Shown piece by piece: positions 41,223 through 50,913 of a DNA stretch of 56,468 nucleotides (position 1 is the stretch's first letter; the number at the start of each line of letters is the position of its first letter). The translations under genes were made by a program, and so were the position numbers. This DNA is from Candidatus Gastranaerophilales bacterium. GTDB lineage: Bacteria; Cyanobacteriota; Vampirovibrionia; Gastranaerophilales; Gastranaerophilaceae. The stretch spans positions 1 through 56,468 of the forward strand of contig CAAGGG010000027.1 in the NCBI GenBank assembly GCA_900769355.1, given 5' to 3'. The notes under the pieces were generated by a model. That model saw only the letters and a program-made list of their open reading frames with translations, made no database searches and was not told the DNA's origin.

Positions 41223-42008
41223 TTATTTGTCGTCTTTACTTGTAATAATTTCGTACATCTTGCTCAAAGCTTTTTTTAATCTCCTTGAAACCTGCATCTG
41301 TGAAATATGAATTTTTTCAGAAATTTCACGTTGGTTTAAGTCCTGATAATAACTCATTTCAACGATTTCTTGTAAGTCTCTCGGTAATTTTTTTATCGCT
41401 TCGGCAAGCATGATTTTGTTTTCGTAAGAGTTCATAAACTCTTGATAATCCCCTGCCGGAATTTTGTCTATAAGAGCCAAATCGTCATCGTCAACGGAAG
41501 ATGTCGCCTGGTCAAGTGACAAAGTCGTTTTACAAAGTTCTATTTCCATGACCTCATGAATTTTTTGTTGAGAAACTCCTACAATATCTGCGATTTGATC
41601 TTCTGACGGATCTTCAATGCCTTTTTCTTTAAGTAATTTTACGGCAGAACTGATCTTGAAAACGAGTTCTTGCAATTCTCTCGGAGCTTTGATTATAGAT
41701 GCTTTGTCTCGTAAATAGTGTTTGATTTCGCCTCTTATAAAATATGATGCATAAGTTTTAAATTTAGTGTTCTTGCTCGGATTAAAGAATTCAATAGCCT
41801 TAATAAGCCCGATTGAACCGACTTGAACCAAGTCCTCGTTAGAAATTTTTGACTGAATAGAAATGTTGCCGGCAATTTTTTTGACAAATTGCATTCCGAT
41901 TTCAACAATAGAAATGTGGAGCATACGTTTTTTCTTCTCGTCTGTGCAAAACTTGTATGCAATAATGAGTTCGTCTATATTTTCAATTGTTTGTGTTTTG
42001 CTCTCCAA
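41223..42008 (-). CDS. Sigma-70 family factor, SigF/SigB-like (group 3)
   Basis: 261 residues from the TTG at 42008, chosen because GGAG lies eight bases upstream and the preceding frame (to 42140) is AT-rich, unlikely protein. Region 2: NISIQSKISNEDLVQVGSIG, then LIKAIEFFNPSKNTKFKTYA. Region 3: DPSEDQIADIVGVSQQKIHE. Region 4: LPRDLQEIVEMSYYQDLNQR, then EISEKIHISQMQVSRRL. In cyanobacteria SigF controls pilin genes and motility. Linkage here to the prepilin peptidase suggests a similar role (inference). Confidence 0.88.
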   Translation of the reverse strand: MESKTQTIENIDELIIAYKFCTDEKKKRMLHISIVEIGMQFVKKIAGNISIQSKISNEDLVQVGSIGLIKAIEFFNPSKNTKFKTYASYFIRGEIKHYLRDKASIIKAPRELQELVFKISSAVKLLKEKGIEDPSEDQIADIVGVSQQKIHEVMEIELCKTTLSLDQATSSVDDDDLALIDKIPAGDYQEFMNSYENKIMLAEAIKKLPRDLQEIVEMSYYQDLNQREISEKIHISQMQVSRRLKKALSKMYEIITSKDDK

Positions 42009-42032
42009 AAGATTATCTCCATTAATAAAGAT

Positions 42033-42038
42033 ATTATA
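42033..42038 (-). promoter_or_regulatory. -10 box of the SigF-like gene
   Basis: TATAAT on the minus strand. The predicted start of transcription leaves an 18-base leader holding GGAG before the TTG at 42008. The -35 is weak. Confidence 0.4.
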
Positions 42039-42139
42039 GCATAACTTTTTAATTTTAGAAATAATTAAAAAGATGTAAAAATTTATTTTGTATAATAAAT
42101 TTTTGTGGTAAGCTTGAAGAATAGATGGAGTAGAAAACA

Positions 42140-42421
42140 ATGATTACAATAAAAGATGTAGAACATGTTGCAAAACTTGCAAGATTAGAATTGACAGAAG
42201 ACGAAAAAGAACTTTATACAAAACAACTTGGTGACGTATTAAAATATGTTGACCAGATGAATGAAGTTGATACCTCTAACGTTAAACCGATGACTCAGGT
42301 TATTGATTTTTGTAACGTTATGAGAGAGGACAAAGTTGTTCAAGAAATTTCGAAGGAAGCTTTGATGTCTAATGCACCGGAAGTTGAAGGTGATTTCTTT
42401 AAAGTTCCTAAGATTAATTAA
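42140..42421 (+). CDS. gatC: Asp-tRNA(Asn)/Glu-tRNA(Gln) amidotransferase subunit C
   Basis: 93 residues, family length. Motifs VEHVAKLARLELTEDE, QLGDVLKYVDQMNEVDTSNV and a C-terminal GDFFKVPKI. It stabilises the GatAB complex that makes Gln-tRNA(Gln) and/or Asn-tRNA(Asn). gatA and gatB are not adjacent in this window. TGGAG precedes the ATG. Confidence 0.95.
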   Translation: MITIKDVEHVAKLARLELTEDEKELYTKQLGDVLKYVDQMNEVDTSNVKPMTQVIDFCNVMREDKVVQEISKEALMSNAPEVEGDFFKVPKIN

Positions 42422-42438
42422 GATGTAACTGAATGTCC

Positions 42439-42481
42439 ACCCCTTGTGGGAGGACCGAAATCTTTGATTTCGAGGCGGGGT
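42439..42481. repeat. Palindromic intergenic repeat
   Basis: Outer ACCCC (42439-42443) and GGGGT (42477-42481), inner CGAAATC-TTT-GATTTCG (42456-42472). Between gatC and pyrG. Confidence 0.6.
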
Positions 42482-42531
42482 AGTATGTAACAGACGCTCG
42501 CTGTATAGTATATGTTTTTATTGAGGTTCGC

Positions 42532-44136
42532 ATGACAAAATATATTTTCATAACAGGTGGTGTAGTTAGTTCTTTGGGAAAAGGAATTGTTGCTGCATCT
42601 TTAGGACGATTACTTAGATCTAGAGGGTTTTCTGTTATTAACCAGAAATTTGACCCTTATATAAATGTTGACCCTGGTACAATGAGCCCGTTTCAACATG
42701 GTGAAGTTTTTGTAACCGATGATGGTGCAGAAACAGATCTCGATTTAGGACATTATGAAAGATTTACAGATACTTCTTTGGGTAAATTTAATAACGTAAC
42801 ATCAGGAAGTGTATACCAAACTGTTATTGAGAAAGAACGTCGTGGAGATTACCTTGGCGCAACTGTTCAGGTTATCCCGCATATTACAAATGAAATTAAG
42901 TCAAGAATTTTGGGAGCAACAAAGCAATTTAAACCTGATTTTCAGTTGATTGAAATCGGCGGAACAATCGGTGATATTGAAAGTTTACCGTTTATCGAGG
43001 CAATTAGGCAGTTTAAGACAGAAATCGGAATTGGAAATGCAATTTCAATTCATACAACTTTGTTGCCATATTTACCAACATCAGGGGAATTAAAAACAAA
43101 ACCTTCTCAACACAGCGTTCAAGTTTTGAGAAGTTACGGGATACAGCCTGAAATCTTGGTTTGCAGAACATCAAAACCTATTCCGAAAACAGAAAAAGAA
43201 AAATTGGCACTATTCTGCTCAGTGCCGAAAGAAGCCGTTATTGAGTGTCGTGATATGAAAAGTATTTATGAAGTTCCATTGGCTCTTGAAGATCAAAATA
43301 TGGCGCACGTTGTTTTAGATATGTTGAGAGTGGAAGACAGACCGGCAGATTTGGAAAATTGGAAAAAACTTGTTGAAAATATCAAAAATCCGCACGCAAC
43401 GGTGAAAGTTGCAATTGCAGGAAAATACACGAAACTTTCAGATGCATATATTTCTGTTGTGGAATCTTTAAAGCATGCCGGTTATGCAGATGATGTTAAG
43501 GTTGAAATCAAATGGATTAACTCAGAAGAATGCGTTGACCAGAAAAAATGTAAGGAATTGCTTTCTGATGTTCAGGCACTTGTTGTTCCTGGGGGCTTTG
43601 GCGTTCGCGGAATTGAAGGCAAGTTGAATGTAATTCGTTATGCAAGAGAAAACAACCTTCCATTCTTGGGACTTTGTTTAGGTATGCAGTGCGCGGTTAT
43701 TGAGTATGCTCGAAATGTTGTAGGTATAAAAGATGCAAACTCAAAAGAATTTGATGAAAATGCTCAAAATCCTGTAATTGATTTGATGCTAGAACAGAAA
43801 AATGTTCACGGTTACGGCGGAACAATGCGTTTGGGCGCGTATGATTGCGTGTTGAAAAAAGGTACTAAAGCAGCATTGGCTTACGGCACAGAAAGAATTT
43901 CAGAACGTCATAGACACCGTTATGAGGTTAATAACGAGTATTTGGATAGAATTGCCGAGAAAGGTTTGGTGTTCTCAGGCATGTCGCCTGACGGAATGTT
44001 GGCAGAAGTTGTTGAATTACCGCAGTTGGATTGGTTTGTGGCATGTCAATTCCACCCTGAATTCAAATCTCGTCCGGAAAGACCGCACCCATTGTTTAAG
44101 GGGTTGATTGACGCGGTGGTAAAACGTTTAAAATAA
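42532..44136 (+). CDS. pyrG: CTP synthase
   Basis: 534 residues, full length. The synthase domain starts MTKYIFITGGVVSSLGKGI, then HYERFTD, IGGTIGDIES and GAISxHTTL-type. The C-terminal glutaminase has PGGFGVRG, FLGLCLGMQ (catalytic Cys) and CQFHPEFKSRP (His, Glu). It makes CTP from UTP, ATP and glutamine. GAGG precedes the ATG. Confidence 0.98.
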   Translation: MTKYIFITGGVVSSLGKGIVAASLGRLLRSRGFSVINQKFDPYINVDPGTMSPFQHGEVFVTDDGAETDLDLGHYERFTDTSLGKFNNVTSGSVYQTVIEKERRGDYLGATVQVIPHITNEIKSRILGATKQFKPDFQLIEIGGTIGDIESLPFIEAIRQFKTEIGIGNAISIHTTLLPYLPTSGELKTKPSQHSVQVLRSYGIQPEILVCRTSKPIPKTEKEKLALFCSVPKEAVIECRDMKSIYEVPLALEDQNMAHVVLDMLRVEDRPADLENWKKLVENIKNPHATVKVAIAGKYTKLSDAYISVVESLKHAGYADDVKVEIKWINSEECVDQKKCKELLSDVQALVVPGGFGVRGIEGKLNVIRYARENNLPFLGLCLGMQCAVIEYARNVVGIKDANSKEFDENAQNPVIDLMLEQKNVHGYGGTMRLGAYDCVLKKGTKAALAYGTERISERHRHRYEVNNEYLDRIAEKGLVFSGMSPDGMLAEVVELPQLDWFVACQFHPEFKSRPERPHPLFKGLIDAVVKRLK

Positions 44137-44221
44137 GTTAATTATAACTTTTGTAAATCTTTTATTATAGACTGGCAAAAAAATTTTTTAGGGCTTTTAA
44201 TATCCAAGGGATTTAAATTGC

Positions 44222-45763
44222 ATGATAACGCCCGTATTTAACAGATTTCGAATAAGTCATGGCTCTCAGACGGCTTTCCAAAGTTCGTCAGTCGGAAAAA
44301 CAGAACCTAATAATAGAACAAGCATTTTTTATATAAATGATTTTCACGGTAAATCCATAAATATGGAGCGAACTATTTCTGCATCAAATGTTTTTGATAG
44401 TTTTACGCCTTCTGCTCCGACCGACAAATTAAAGCTGTCGTCTGGAGATATTCAGCTTGGTGAACCTGTTCCTGCTAATAAAGTTATGGTGGAAGCTCAA
44501 AATATCATGGGCATAATGGCTTCTGCTGTTGGAAACCACGAGTGCGACATGCCGGAACATATTGCAGAACTTATTCCTAAAATGGGGTATAAAATGCTTG
44601 CTTGTAATGTAAATATCAAGCCACAAAATCCACTTCATGATAAAATTCAAAAGTCATACATACAAGAGGTGAATGGTCACAAATACGGTATTATTGGTGC
44701 TGCTCCTGTTGATTTATTTTCTCGGATTAAGTATGGGAAAATTTTTGACGAATTAAAAGTTGACAACATTAAAAAAACAATTCAGGATATTCAAACAGAA
44801 GCCGATAATCTGAAAAAGCAGGGTGTAAATAAGGTTATATTGCTTTCTCATGTAGGTTTTGGCTATGATCAAGAAATTGCCAAAAATACTGATGGGATTG
44901 ATATTATTCTAGGTGGACATTCGCATAACTTGATTAAAGATGTCAAGCCGGGTGTAAATCTTTTCAATTCAAAATCCGGAGAACCTGTTGTTATTACTCA
45001 GGCTGGGCGTGACGGAAATTATTTTGGCGTGCTTAATGTCGAATGGAATAATCAAGGTGTTATGACAAAAGTTCAAAACAATGTTACTGGTACTCGTGGA
45101 TTTAAGCGTGATCCTGTTGTTCGTCATTTATTTGAATTTATTGTTGGAAAACCGAAAGTTGTCGGCGTTATAAATTCAGCTCCACCGCCTCCGGAGAATG
45201 CTTCAATCGAACCAAATGCACATGGGAATTTTCTTTGTGACTGTATGCGAGAAGAACTTGGAACAGATATTGCAATGTTCGGCTCGGCTACACTAAGAGG
45301 CTTCTTTGAGCCTGGAAAACTTGATACAAGATGGCTTGAAGATATTTCTCCATTCAAAAATAAGATGGTTGTTGCAAATTACACAGAAAAAGAAATTGTT
45401 GATGCGTTGAAAGTTTCAGCAAAATCTTTGATTAATACAAACAACAAGCCAGGAATTGTGCATGTATCAGGACTTCAGTACACTGTTGGAAAAGATGGAG
45501 AACTTAAAAGTGCTGCATTTGTCGACAAAGCAGGTAATGTAACTCCTATTGATATCAAAAATCCAAGAACTGATAAATTGTATAAAACTGCTCTGATTGA
45601 TTATTATGCACAAGGTCATGACGGCTTTACAATGTTGAAAAAATATGATCAAGCAGAAAAGGTTTATGATTTTGACGTGACAAAATGTATTGAGGACTAT
45701 TTTGAACATCATACAGGGGCTGTTGATATTAAAGATGATGGTAGAGTAAAAGTTGTAGATTAG
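44222..45763 (+). CDS. 5'-nucleotidase/UshA-family metallophosphoesterase without signal peptide
   Basis: 513 residues. The N-terminal ~35 form a Ser/Phe/Gln-rich leader (RISHGSQTAFQSSSVG) in place of a signal peptide. Metallophosphatase motifs are NDFHG, LSSGDIQLG, VGNHECDMP, LLSHVGFG and LGGHSHNL. From about 320 there is a 5'-nucleotidase C-terminal domain (NAHGNFLCDCMREEL, GSATLRGFFEPG, SGLQYTVGKDGE). The first metal motif lacks the usual D-x-H order's upstream Leu-Leu-His but keeps Asp and His. Likely hydrolyses nucleotides or related phosphoesters. Its 3' end overlaps the convergent gene by 4 bases. Confidence 0.85.
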   Translation: MITPVFNRFRISHGSQTAFQSSSVGKTEPNNRTSIFYINDFHGKSINMERTISASNVFDSFTPSAPTDKLKLSSGDIQLGEPVPANKVMVEAQNIMGIMASAVGNHECDMPEHIAELIPKMGYKMLACNVNIKPQNPLHDKIQKSYIQEVNGHKYGIIGAAPVDLFSRIKYGKIFDELKVDNIKKTIQDIQTEADNLKKQGVNKVILLSHVGFGYDQEIAKNTDGIDIILGGHSHNLIKDVKPGVNLFNSKSGEPVVITQAGRDGNYFGVLNVEWNNQGVMTKVQNNVTGTRGFKRDPVVRHLFEFIVGKPKVVGVINSAPPPPENASIEPNAHGNFLCDCMREELGTDIAMFGSATLRGFFEPGKLDTRWLEDISPFKNKMVVANYTEKEIVDALKVSAKSLINTNNKPGIVHVSGLQYTVGKDGELKSAAFVDKAGNVTPIDIKNPRTDKLYKTALIDYYAQGHDGFTMLKKYDQAEKVYDFDVTKCIEDYFEHHTGAVDIKDDGRVKVVD

Positions 45764-46515
45764 TCGTTTTGCACGTTATCTTCGTATGTTTTAATGAGTT
45801 CATAGTCCCAAGCTAATAAGCCTAAAAACATACTGTAACTAAGTAGTATAGACATGAAAAATACGCCGAGTTTTGCGATAATTTGTTGGTGAGAAGATAT
45901 TAAAAGTGCCCATGCACTTATATCTCCATTGAGTTGAAACCCGAAAATTATGCCAACAGATACGCCGATTATAAAAATTACGGCGAGAGTAAAAAGATAT
46001 CCGATAATGACAACCCAAATTCGTTTTAAAAGCAACAATAGGTAGTCTTTTAGTTTTATGTTTTTGAATACGTCAGCAATTTTATTTTCAGAAAAATCAT
46101 AAGAAAATCCGGCAAGAGCCATTGTTAGAGGAATTCCAAGAATTATTAATGCGCAAGCTGAAAGATATGTGTATTTTGTAAAAACGCCTAAAAGATGGAA
46201 AATTAGCGAAATTCCCCAAATAATTAACGGAGTTTTCTTTGTTGCAACTTTAAAAATTTCCATATCAATATTCGGTAATTCTCTTTTGTTCAAGAATAAT
46301 ACTTCATATCCGATAACAAATAGCTCAAAAACAGCAACCAAAAGGACAAACAAAATCTTTTGAACAATATCTAATTCGACGTAACTTTCTTGCCAGAGAG
46401 CAAGATAGCCTGTAACAAGTCCAAGTGTTCCGCAGATTGAAAATAGGCAAAGTTGCTTATCTAAAAAGTCTTTACTGTTAAATAATATTTTCATGGCATT
46501 AAGCATTCTCGCCAT
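45760..46515 (-). CDS. Multi-pass membrane protein
   Basis: 251 residues with about six hydrophobic helices (for example FSICGTLGLVTGYLALW, VQKILFVLLVAVFELFVIGY, VVIIGYLFTLAVIFIIGVSV, VFFMSILLSYSMFLGLLAW). No charged catalytic motif. It starts inside the end of the next upstream gene (17-base overlap) and shares its general layout, so the pair may form a complex. Function not recognised. Confidence 0.75.
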   Translation of the reverse strand: MARMLNAMKILFNSKDFLDKQLCLFSICGTLGLVTGYLALWQESYVELDIVQKILFVLLVAVFELFVIGYEVLFLNKRELPNIDMEIFKVATKKTPLIIWGISLIFHLLGVFTKYTYLSACALIILGIPLTMALAGFSYDFSENKIADVFKNIKLKDYLLLLLKRIWVVIIGYLFTLAVIFIIGVSVGIIFGFQLNGDISAWALLISSHQQIIAKLGVFFMSILLSYSMFLGLLAWDYELIKTYEDNVQND

Positions 46516-47278
46516 TTATAAAATCCTCTCTTAAAATAGGTCTGATGTTTCGATTGTATGATGAAATCAATGAATAAGGAAATGCTAAATACCAAGTTAT
46601 GATAACAAAGTATGCTGCAAATGTATTCATTACAACGTCTAAGCAATACACATCTTTGAAAACTAAACCCATAGTGTCAATTCCAACCAAATGTAATACG
46701 CAGTATGCCACAATGTAGATAATTGCAACTGCGAAACTGAACAAAATAAAGATTATAGCTTTAATATAAGTTTCTTTCCAGGTAGCCTTTGCAAATTTGA
46801 AGATTAACGGCAATTTCCACAAATCGGTGAAATCATAATCTTCTGCAAATGCAATATAAAAATAATTAACAAATACCGAAATTAATAGTAATGCTGTAAA
46901 AACTATAATCGGGGCAATAAACGAGTGTGTCCAAACGTATGAAACTACACACAAAACAGCAACAAGAAATGTGTAAAAAGCCCATACGATATTGAGTTTT
47001 ATATATCCCCATATTGCACCAATCGGAAAGCCTTTGAATGAACAAAGTACACCATTATTGATATTGTGGATTGCGTTATGTAAAAAGTTCAAACTGTAAA
47101 GTCCTATGCCAATATTGAAAAGCATGTCTATAAAATTTGTTTTGACTGTTGCACTTGCATTAAAATTTGCATCATAACACATTGATAAAATTGACCAAAC
47201 AAATGCGACCAAAAGTATATATAAATGAGCTTTTTTATTTTCAAAAACCTTTTTGTAACTATCGACAAATCCAGACAT
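46499..47278 (-). CDS. Multi-pass membrane protein
   Basis: 259 residues from the ATG at 47278 (MSGFVDSYKKVFENKKAHLY), which has GGGAGA upstream. The frame extends to 47317 without a better site. Six hydrophobic stretches alternate with short loops, with an N-terminal amphipathic cap. It resembles the DUF-type membrane proteins with paired helices but no confirmed family. Co-translated with the gene at 45760. Confidence 0.75.
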   Translation of the reverse strand: MSGFVDSYKKVFENKKAHLYILLVAFVWSILSMCYDANFNASATVKTNFIDMLFNIGIGLYSLNFLHNAIHNINNGVLCSFKGFPIGAIWGYIKLNIVWAFYTFLVAVLCVVSYVWTHSFIAPIIVFTALLLISVFVNYFYIAFAEDYDFTDLWKLPLIFKFAKATWKETYIKAIIFILFSFAVAIIYIVAYCVLHLVGIDTMGLVFKDVYCLDVVMNTFAAYFVIITWYLAFPYSLISSYNRNIRPILREDFINGENA

Positions 47279-47365
47279 GTTATAATCTCCCTTTGTCATA
47301 ATTATAGCATTTTTCAAAAGAATTGCAATAAAAATATTTGATTTTTTGCTAAGCTTGCTTATTTC

Positions 47366-47394
47366 TTGAAATAATCACTGTGTTATGCTATAAT
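47366..47394 (+). promoter_or_regulatory. Promoter of the large zinc-ribbon/TPR gene, leaderless geometry
   Basis: TTGAAA (47366-47371), 17-bp spacer, TATAAT (47389-47394), six bases, then the ATG at 47401. Predicted +1 is the A of ATG. The strongest such case in the window. Confidence 0.65.
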
Positions 47395-47400
47395 TCTTTT

Positions 47401-50400
47401 ATGGAATGTCCAAAATGCGGTTTTGAAATAGATGAGAAAGCGTTAGTTTGCCCCAATTGTAAAAAGGTGCTCAAACTTGCGTGTCCGATTTGTAAGACTA
47501 TTAACGATTCAAACACATGCAAAACTTGTGGTTATGTTATTATTTCAAAATGTTATAATTGCGGAAAAATAAATCAAACGTTTTCTAAAAAATGTAAAAA
47601 ATGTGGTTTCAGTACTGAAAAAAGCGTTATTATGAATGAGTCAAACGCAGATGACTACGTTTTGATGACCGTTGATTTTCCGAATTTGTCCGAAATAAAA
47701 AATGTTTTGGGTTCTGTCAAAATGTTTAATAAGTTCAAAATTAACCTTGACAATCTAATTACAACTTATGCAAAGTCAATTGGGGTAAGACGTCAGGTTG
47801 TAGGAAAGACTTACGTAATTCGTTTTGATAAGGATTATACATTCAACAGCTCTGTGGCCAGCGCAGTGAAGTCGTCAATAGAACTTTTGAATAAGATAGT
47901 TGCTCTAAATTGCAAGCTTTTACGTAAAAATAACGCGTCTGTAAGATGTAATATTTTCTTAATGAAGCGTAATATTGAGGACGACCCGAATAATCTTGAT
48001 TCAGGTTATAATATCAGTTTGTTTAACAGAATTAATTCCTCCTCTGAAGATAAGGTGCTTGGAACTTTTCAGGTTTTGACAGACAGTGCTGTTGCAGATG
48101 CCGTTGGGGCTGAATACCATCTTGAACAGCTTGAATCTGTAATACATAACGATGAAATGTCGATGTATTATGAGCTTGATTTGAAGGACTATGTGACGGT
48201 TGAATATCCTGTTGAGGAAGATGAAAATGAAATAAAAGTGCCGAATTTTGTCCAAAATATGTTAGTTGAACAAGAAAAGCTTGATGGTGAAGCGTTGAAC
48301 AATCTTGATGTGTCTGCTACTGATTCAATATATGATCTTGATACAATTAACTTTGATGAAATAAAATGTGAATTTATAAGATGTGAAAATATTGATGTGA
48401 TTTTGCATGTCGCAAGCAAGTTGCAGAGTATTCCGAATGGGATTATGGGGATAAGGACTGCAGAGATGTATAAGCCATATTCCATAAGTGTTTTGAATGC
48501 TGTTGATGAAACTCAAAAATTCAGCAATATAATTTCTTTAACTTGTTATGATGAGATGAAATACTCTCCGTACTCGTTTTTTAGAGATTTAGTTTCATCT
48601 ATTTTTGAGTATACAGTTTCGCAAAAACTGTTTTTTCAAAATGATTTTTCAATGTTTCAATCTCTTGACCCGAATGGATTAATAAGAGATTTGGTCGCTT
48701 TGCAAAAACGTGAAAATTCCGAAAATGAAGATACTCGATATGTTTATTTTGAAATCTTTTTGACATTGTTAAAGGCTATTCCAAATACTTTGATTTTTGT
48801 CGAAGATTTAGAAAAGATTGATTCAAGCTCTTATGAGGTTTTGAAATATATTTTTGAAACTTTTGACGACTTGGATATAAGCTTTTTATTTACTTATGAC
48901 AAAGATTTTTCATTACATAAGGATTCTCATTTCTTGTTGAACCGCCCTTATTACACCGAAATCGCATTGAAACCGACTTCTTTTGAAAAATTGATAGAAG
49001 AAAACAAAGCTTTGTACAAAGAAGTTTTGAATAATTTTTATTTTCAAAGAGTTGCTAAATACGCTTGTGGAAGCAGTTTATTTATTGATATCGCATTACA
49101 ATATCTGATTGAGTCTGGTGTTTATGAGTATAAAGACGACTGTATTCGAATGATAAATCCAAAAACTATTATTATTCCGTCAAATCTGGATAAACTTGTT
49201 TCAAGGCGTTTGTATCTACTACAAGATGATGAAATGGCGATGAAGTTTTTGACGTCAATTGTGCTTCTCGGAACTCGTGTGGATAAAGCAACCGTTGAAA
49301 GTTTGAATTATTCGAATACCGCTGAAATTATTGAGAAATTGACTGATATGGGATTTATGTACGAGTATAATAATTGTTACTATTTCCCTAATTATAACTT
49401 GCTCAGAAGGAATTTGTTGACTACTATCAGTAAGGTTTATTTAAAGGAAGTCGCAAAAGATTTGTTTGACAAGGTGTTTAATGAAGATATGCCAAGTCCT
49501 ATAAAAGCATATTTGTATGGGTTGTTGGACGAAAACGAGGCTGAAAAAGCTCAATGGCAAGAGTTGGCAGATATTTCTTTGTCGTTGGGTGATTTTAGTG
49601 CATATTTGAATAGCACGACTAAAATTCTTGATTTATTGGATAAGAACGAAAATCCAGAACAGGAAGAGGATATTAAGAATTACAAAAAATTATTGTATGA
49701 AAATATTTCTGAAAATCTATATGATTATGTTCCGGAAAAGACTGAAAAGATTGCAATAGAAACACTTTCTAATATCGAAAAAACCGGTGACGTTGATAAG
49801 ATTATTCGTTTGTGTAATAAAATGATAAATGGAGCTTTGGTTGCCGGAGATTATGGTAAAGCACTTGAATTGACCCATAAAGTTCTTTCATTGTTGCCGC
49901 CGTCATCTCTTAACCCTCAAGATGGAAATTTCAATACATATTTCTTTTTGATGTCAGTTATTCATATTCAGATTTTGTTTAATATTGGAGCATTAAAAGA
50001 TTGTATTGATGTAGGTTTTAAGGTTTTGAATTTTACAAATAATCAAACCATTGAAATTTTAAAACCTGAATATATGTCAATTGATGCGTTTAAGTCTTTA
50101 ATTGCTGTGTCTGCAGGTTATGTAGCTCTTGCAAATGTTCTGTTAATGACAGGAGATGTTAGAGAATTTTTGAATATTTTACGTAATGAAATTGATTTTA
50201 CGCCAAAATCTTATGATTTGTTTATAGCTTTGCAAGATTTAATACATGGTAGAGAAATATCAATTGATACTTCTTCATTTGAAATTGAACAAGGTGATGT
50301 TTTTGGAAATGTTTTGTTTAATTTGATCAGCGCATTTACATCTGCCGCTTTGGATTATAAGCTATTTGCAGAATTTATTTATAAAGCGAAAATTGCCGCA

Positions 50401-50913
50401 AAATCAGCAAATCTTCATCAATTGGAACTGTTTTGTGACTTAATGATTGGTTATGCTTATATGCAATTGGGTTCATACAAAAAGGCTGAAGCTATTATTT
50501 ATAAGATAATCAAAGCAACGAATAATAAAGGTATGACGACGCTTTTGTACGTAGCATGGTATGTAATGAGCGAGTTGCACCTTAAACAAAATAAATATGA
50601 TGTTGCATTTGGAATTGCGAACAATTCACTTATCCAACTTGAAAAAAATAGTATAACAAGTGAATATTTGTTGATGTTGTTTAAATATAATATGTTTAAA
50701 ATAATGATGTTTAAAAAGCAATATGATAAGGCTGAAATCTGTATTAATCATGCTCAATATATTGCTCAAAAATATGGTATAAATTTTGTATTTGATACAG
50801 AACAAAGTCATTATGTAGCAGTAGAAGAGGAAGAGTTATCACTTGATAATGCCGGAATATTTGAGAATATTCAAGGAAATCAAGACGAAACGATTTCGGG
50901 AAGTGAGGAATAA
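47401..50913 (+). CDS. Large zinc-ribbon, cyclase-like, STAND-like ATPase and TPR protein
   Basis: 1170 residues. The N-terminal ~75 contain four CxxC knuckles (MECPKCGFEIDEKALVCPNC...CPIC...CKTC...CYNC...CKKC). About 85-290 has the alternation of a class III nucleotide-cyclase-like fold without its catalytic Asp pattern. About 330-600 follows an AAA_16/STAND ATPase (MKYSPYSFFRDLVSSIFEYT; Walker B-like LIFVEDLEKIDSSSYEVL), but the P-loop position reads NGIMGIRTAEMYK, so the Lys is Arg. From ~720 on there are TPR-like helices. Probably a signal-sensing scaffold. The stop overlaps the glgA start (TAATG), which suggests a link to glycogen metabolism. Confidence 0.75.
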   Translation: MECPKCGFEIDEKALVCPNCKKVLKLACPICKTINDSNTCKTCGYVIISKCYNCGKINQTFSKKCKKCGFSTEKSVIMNESNADDYVLMTVDFPNLSEIKNVLGSVKMFNKFKINLDNLITTYAKSIGVRRQVVGKTYVIRFDKDYTFNSSVASAVKSSIELLNKIVALNCKLLRKNNASVRCNIFLMKRNIEDDPNNLDSGYNISLFNRINSSSEDKVLGTFQVLTDSAVADAVGAEYHLEQLESVIHNDEMSMYYELDLKDYVTVEYPVEEDENEIKVPNFVQNMLVEQEKLDGEALNNLDVSATDSIYDLDTINFDEIKCEFIRCENIDVILHVASKLQSIPNGIMGIRTAEMYKPYSISVLNAVDETQKFSNIISLTCYDEMKYSPYSFFRDLVSSIFEYTVSQKLFFQNDFSMFQSLDPNGLIRDLVALQKRENSENEDTRYVYFEIFLTLLKAIPNTLIFVEDLEKIDSSSYEVLKYIFETFDDLDISFLFTYDKDFSLHKDSHFLLNRPYYTEIALKPTSFEKLIEENKALYKEVLNNFYFQRVAKYACGSSLFIDIALQYLIESGVYEYKDDCIRMINPKTIIIPSNLDKLVSRRLYLLQDDEMAMKFLTSIVLLGTRVDKATVESLNYSNTAEIIEKLTDMGFMYEYNNCYYFPNYNLLRRNLLTTISKVYLKEVAKDLFDKVFNEDMPSPIKAYLYGLLDENEAEKAQWQELADISLSLGDFSAYLNSTTKILDLLDKNENPEQEEDIKNYKKLLYENISENLYDYVPEKTEKIAIETLSNIEKTGDVDKIIRLCNKMINGALVAGDYGKALELTHKVLSLLPPSSLNPQDGNFNTYFFLMSVIHIQILFNIGALKDCIDVGFKVLNFTNNQTIEILKPEYMSIDAFKSLIAVSAGYVALANVLLMTGDVREFLNILRNEIDFTPKSYDLFIALQDLIHGREISIDTSSFEIEQGDVFGNVLFNLISAFTSAALDYKLFAEFIYKAKIAAKSANLHQLELFCDLMIGYAYMQLGSYKKAEAIIYKIIKATNNKGMTTLLYVAWYVMSELHLKQNKYDVAFGIANNSLIQLEKNSITSEYLLMLFKYNMFKIMMFKKQYDKAEICINHAQYIAQKYGINFVFDTEQSHYVAVEEEELSLDNAGIFENIQGNQDETISGSEE

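Noticed and set aside
42009..42140. N-terminal extension of the SigF-like factor
   Set aside because: The extension is AT-rich, membrane-like and unlike any sigma factor, and it overlaps the gatC promoter region.
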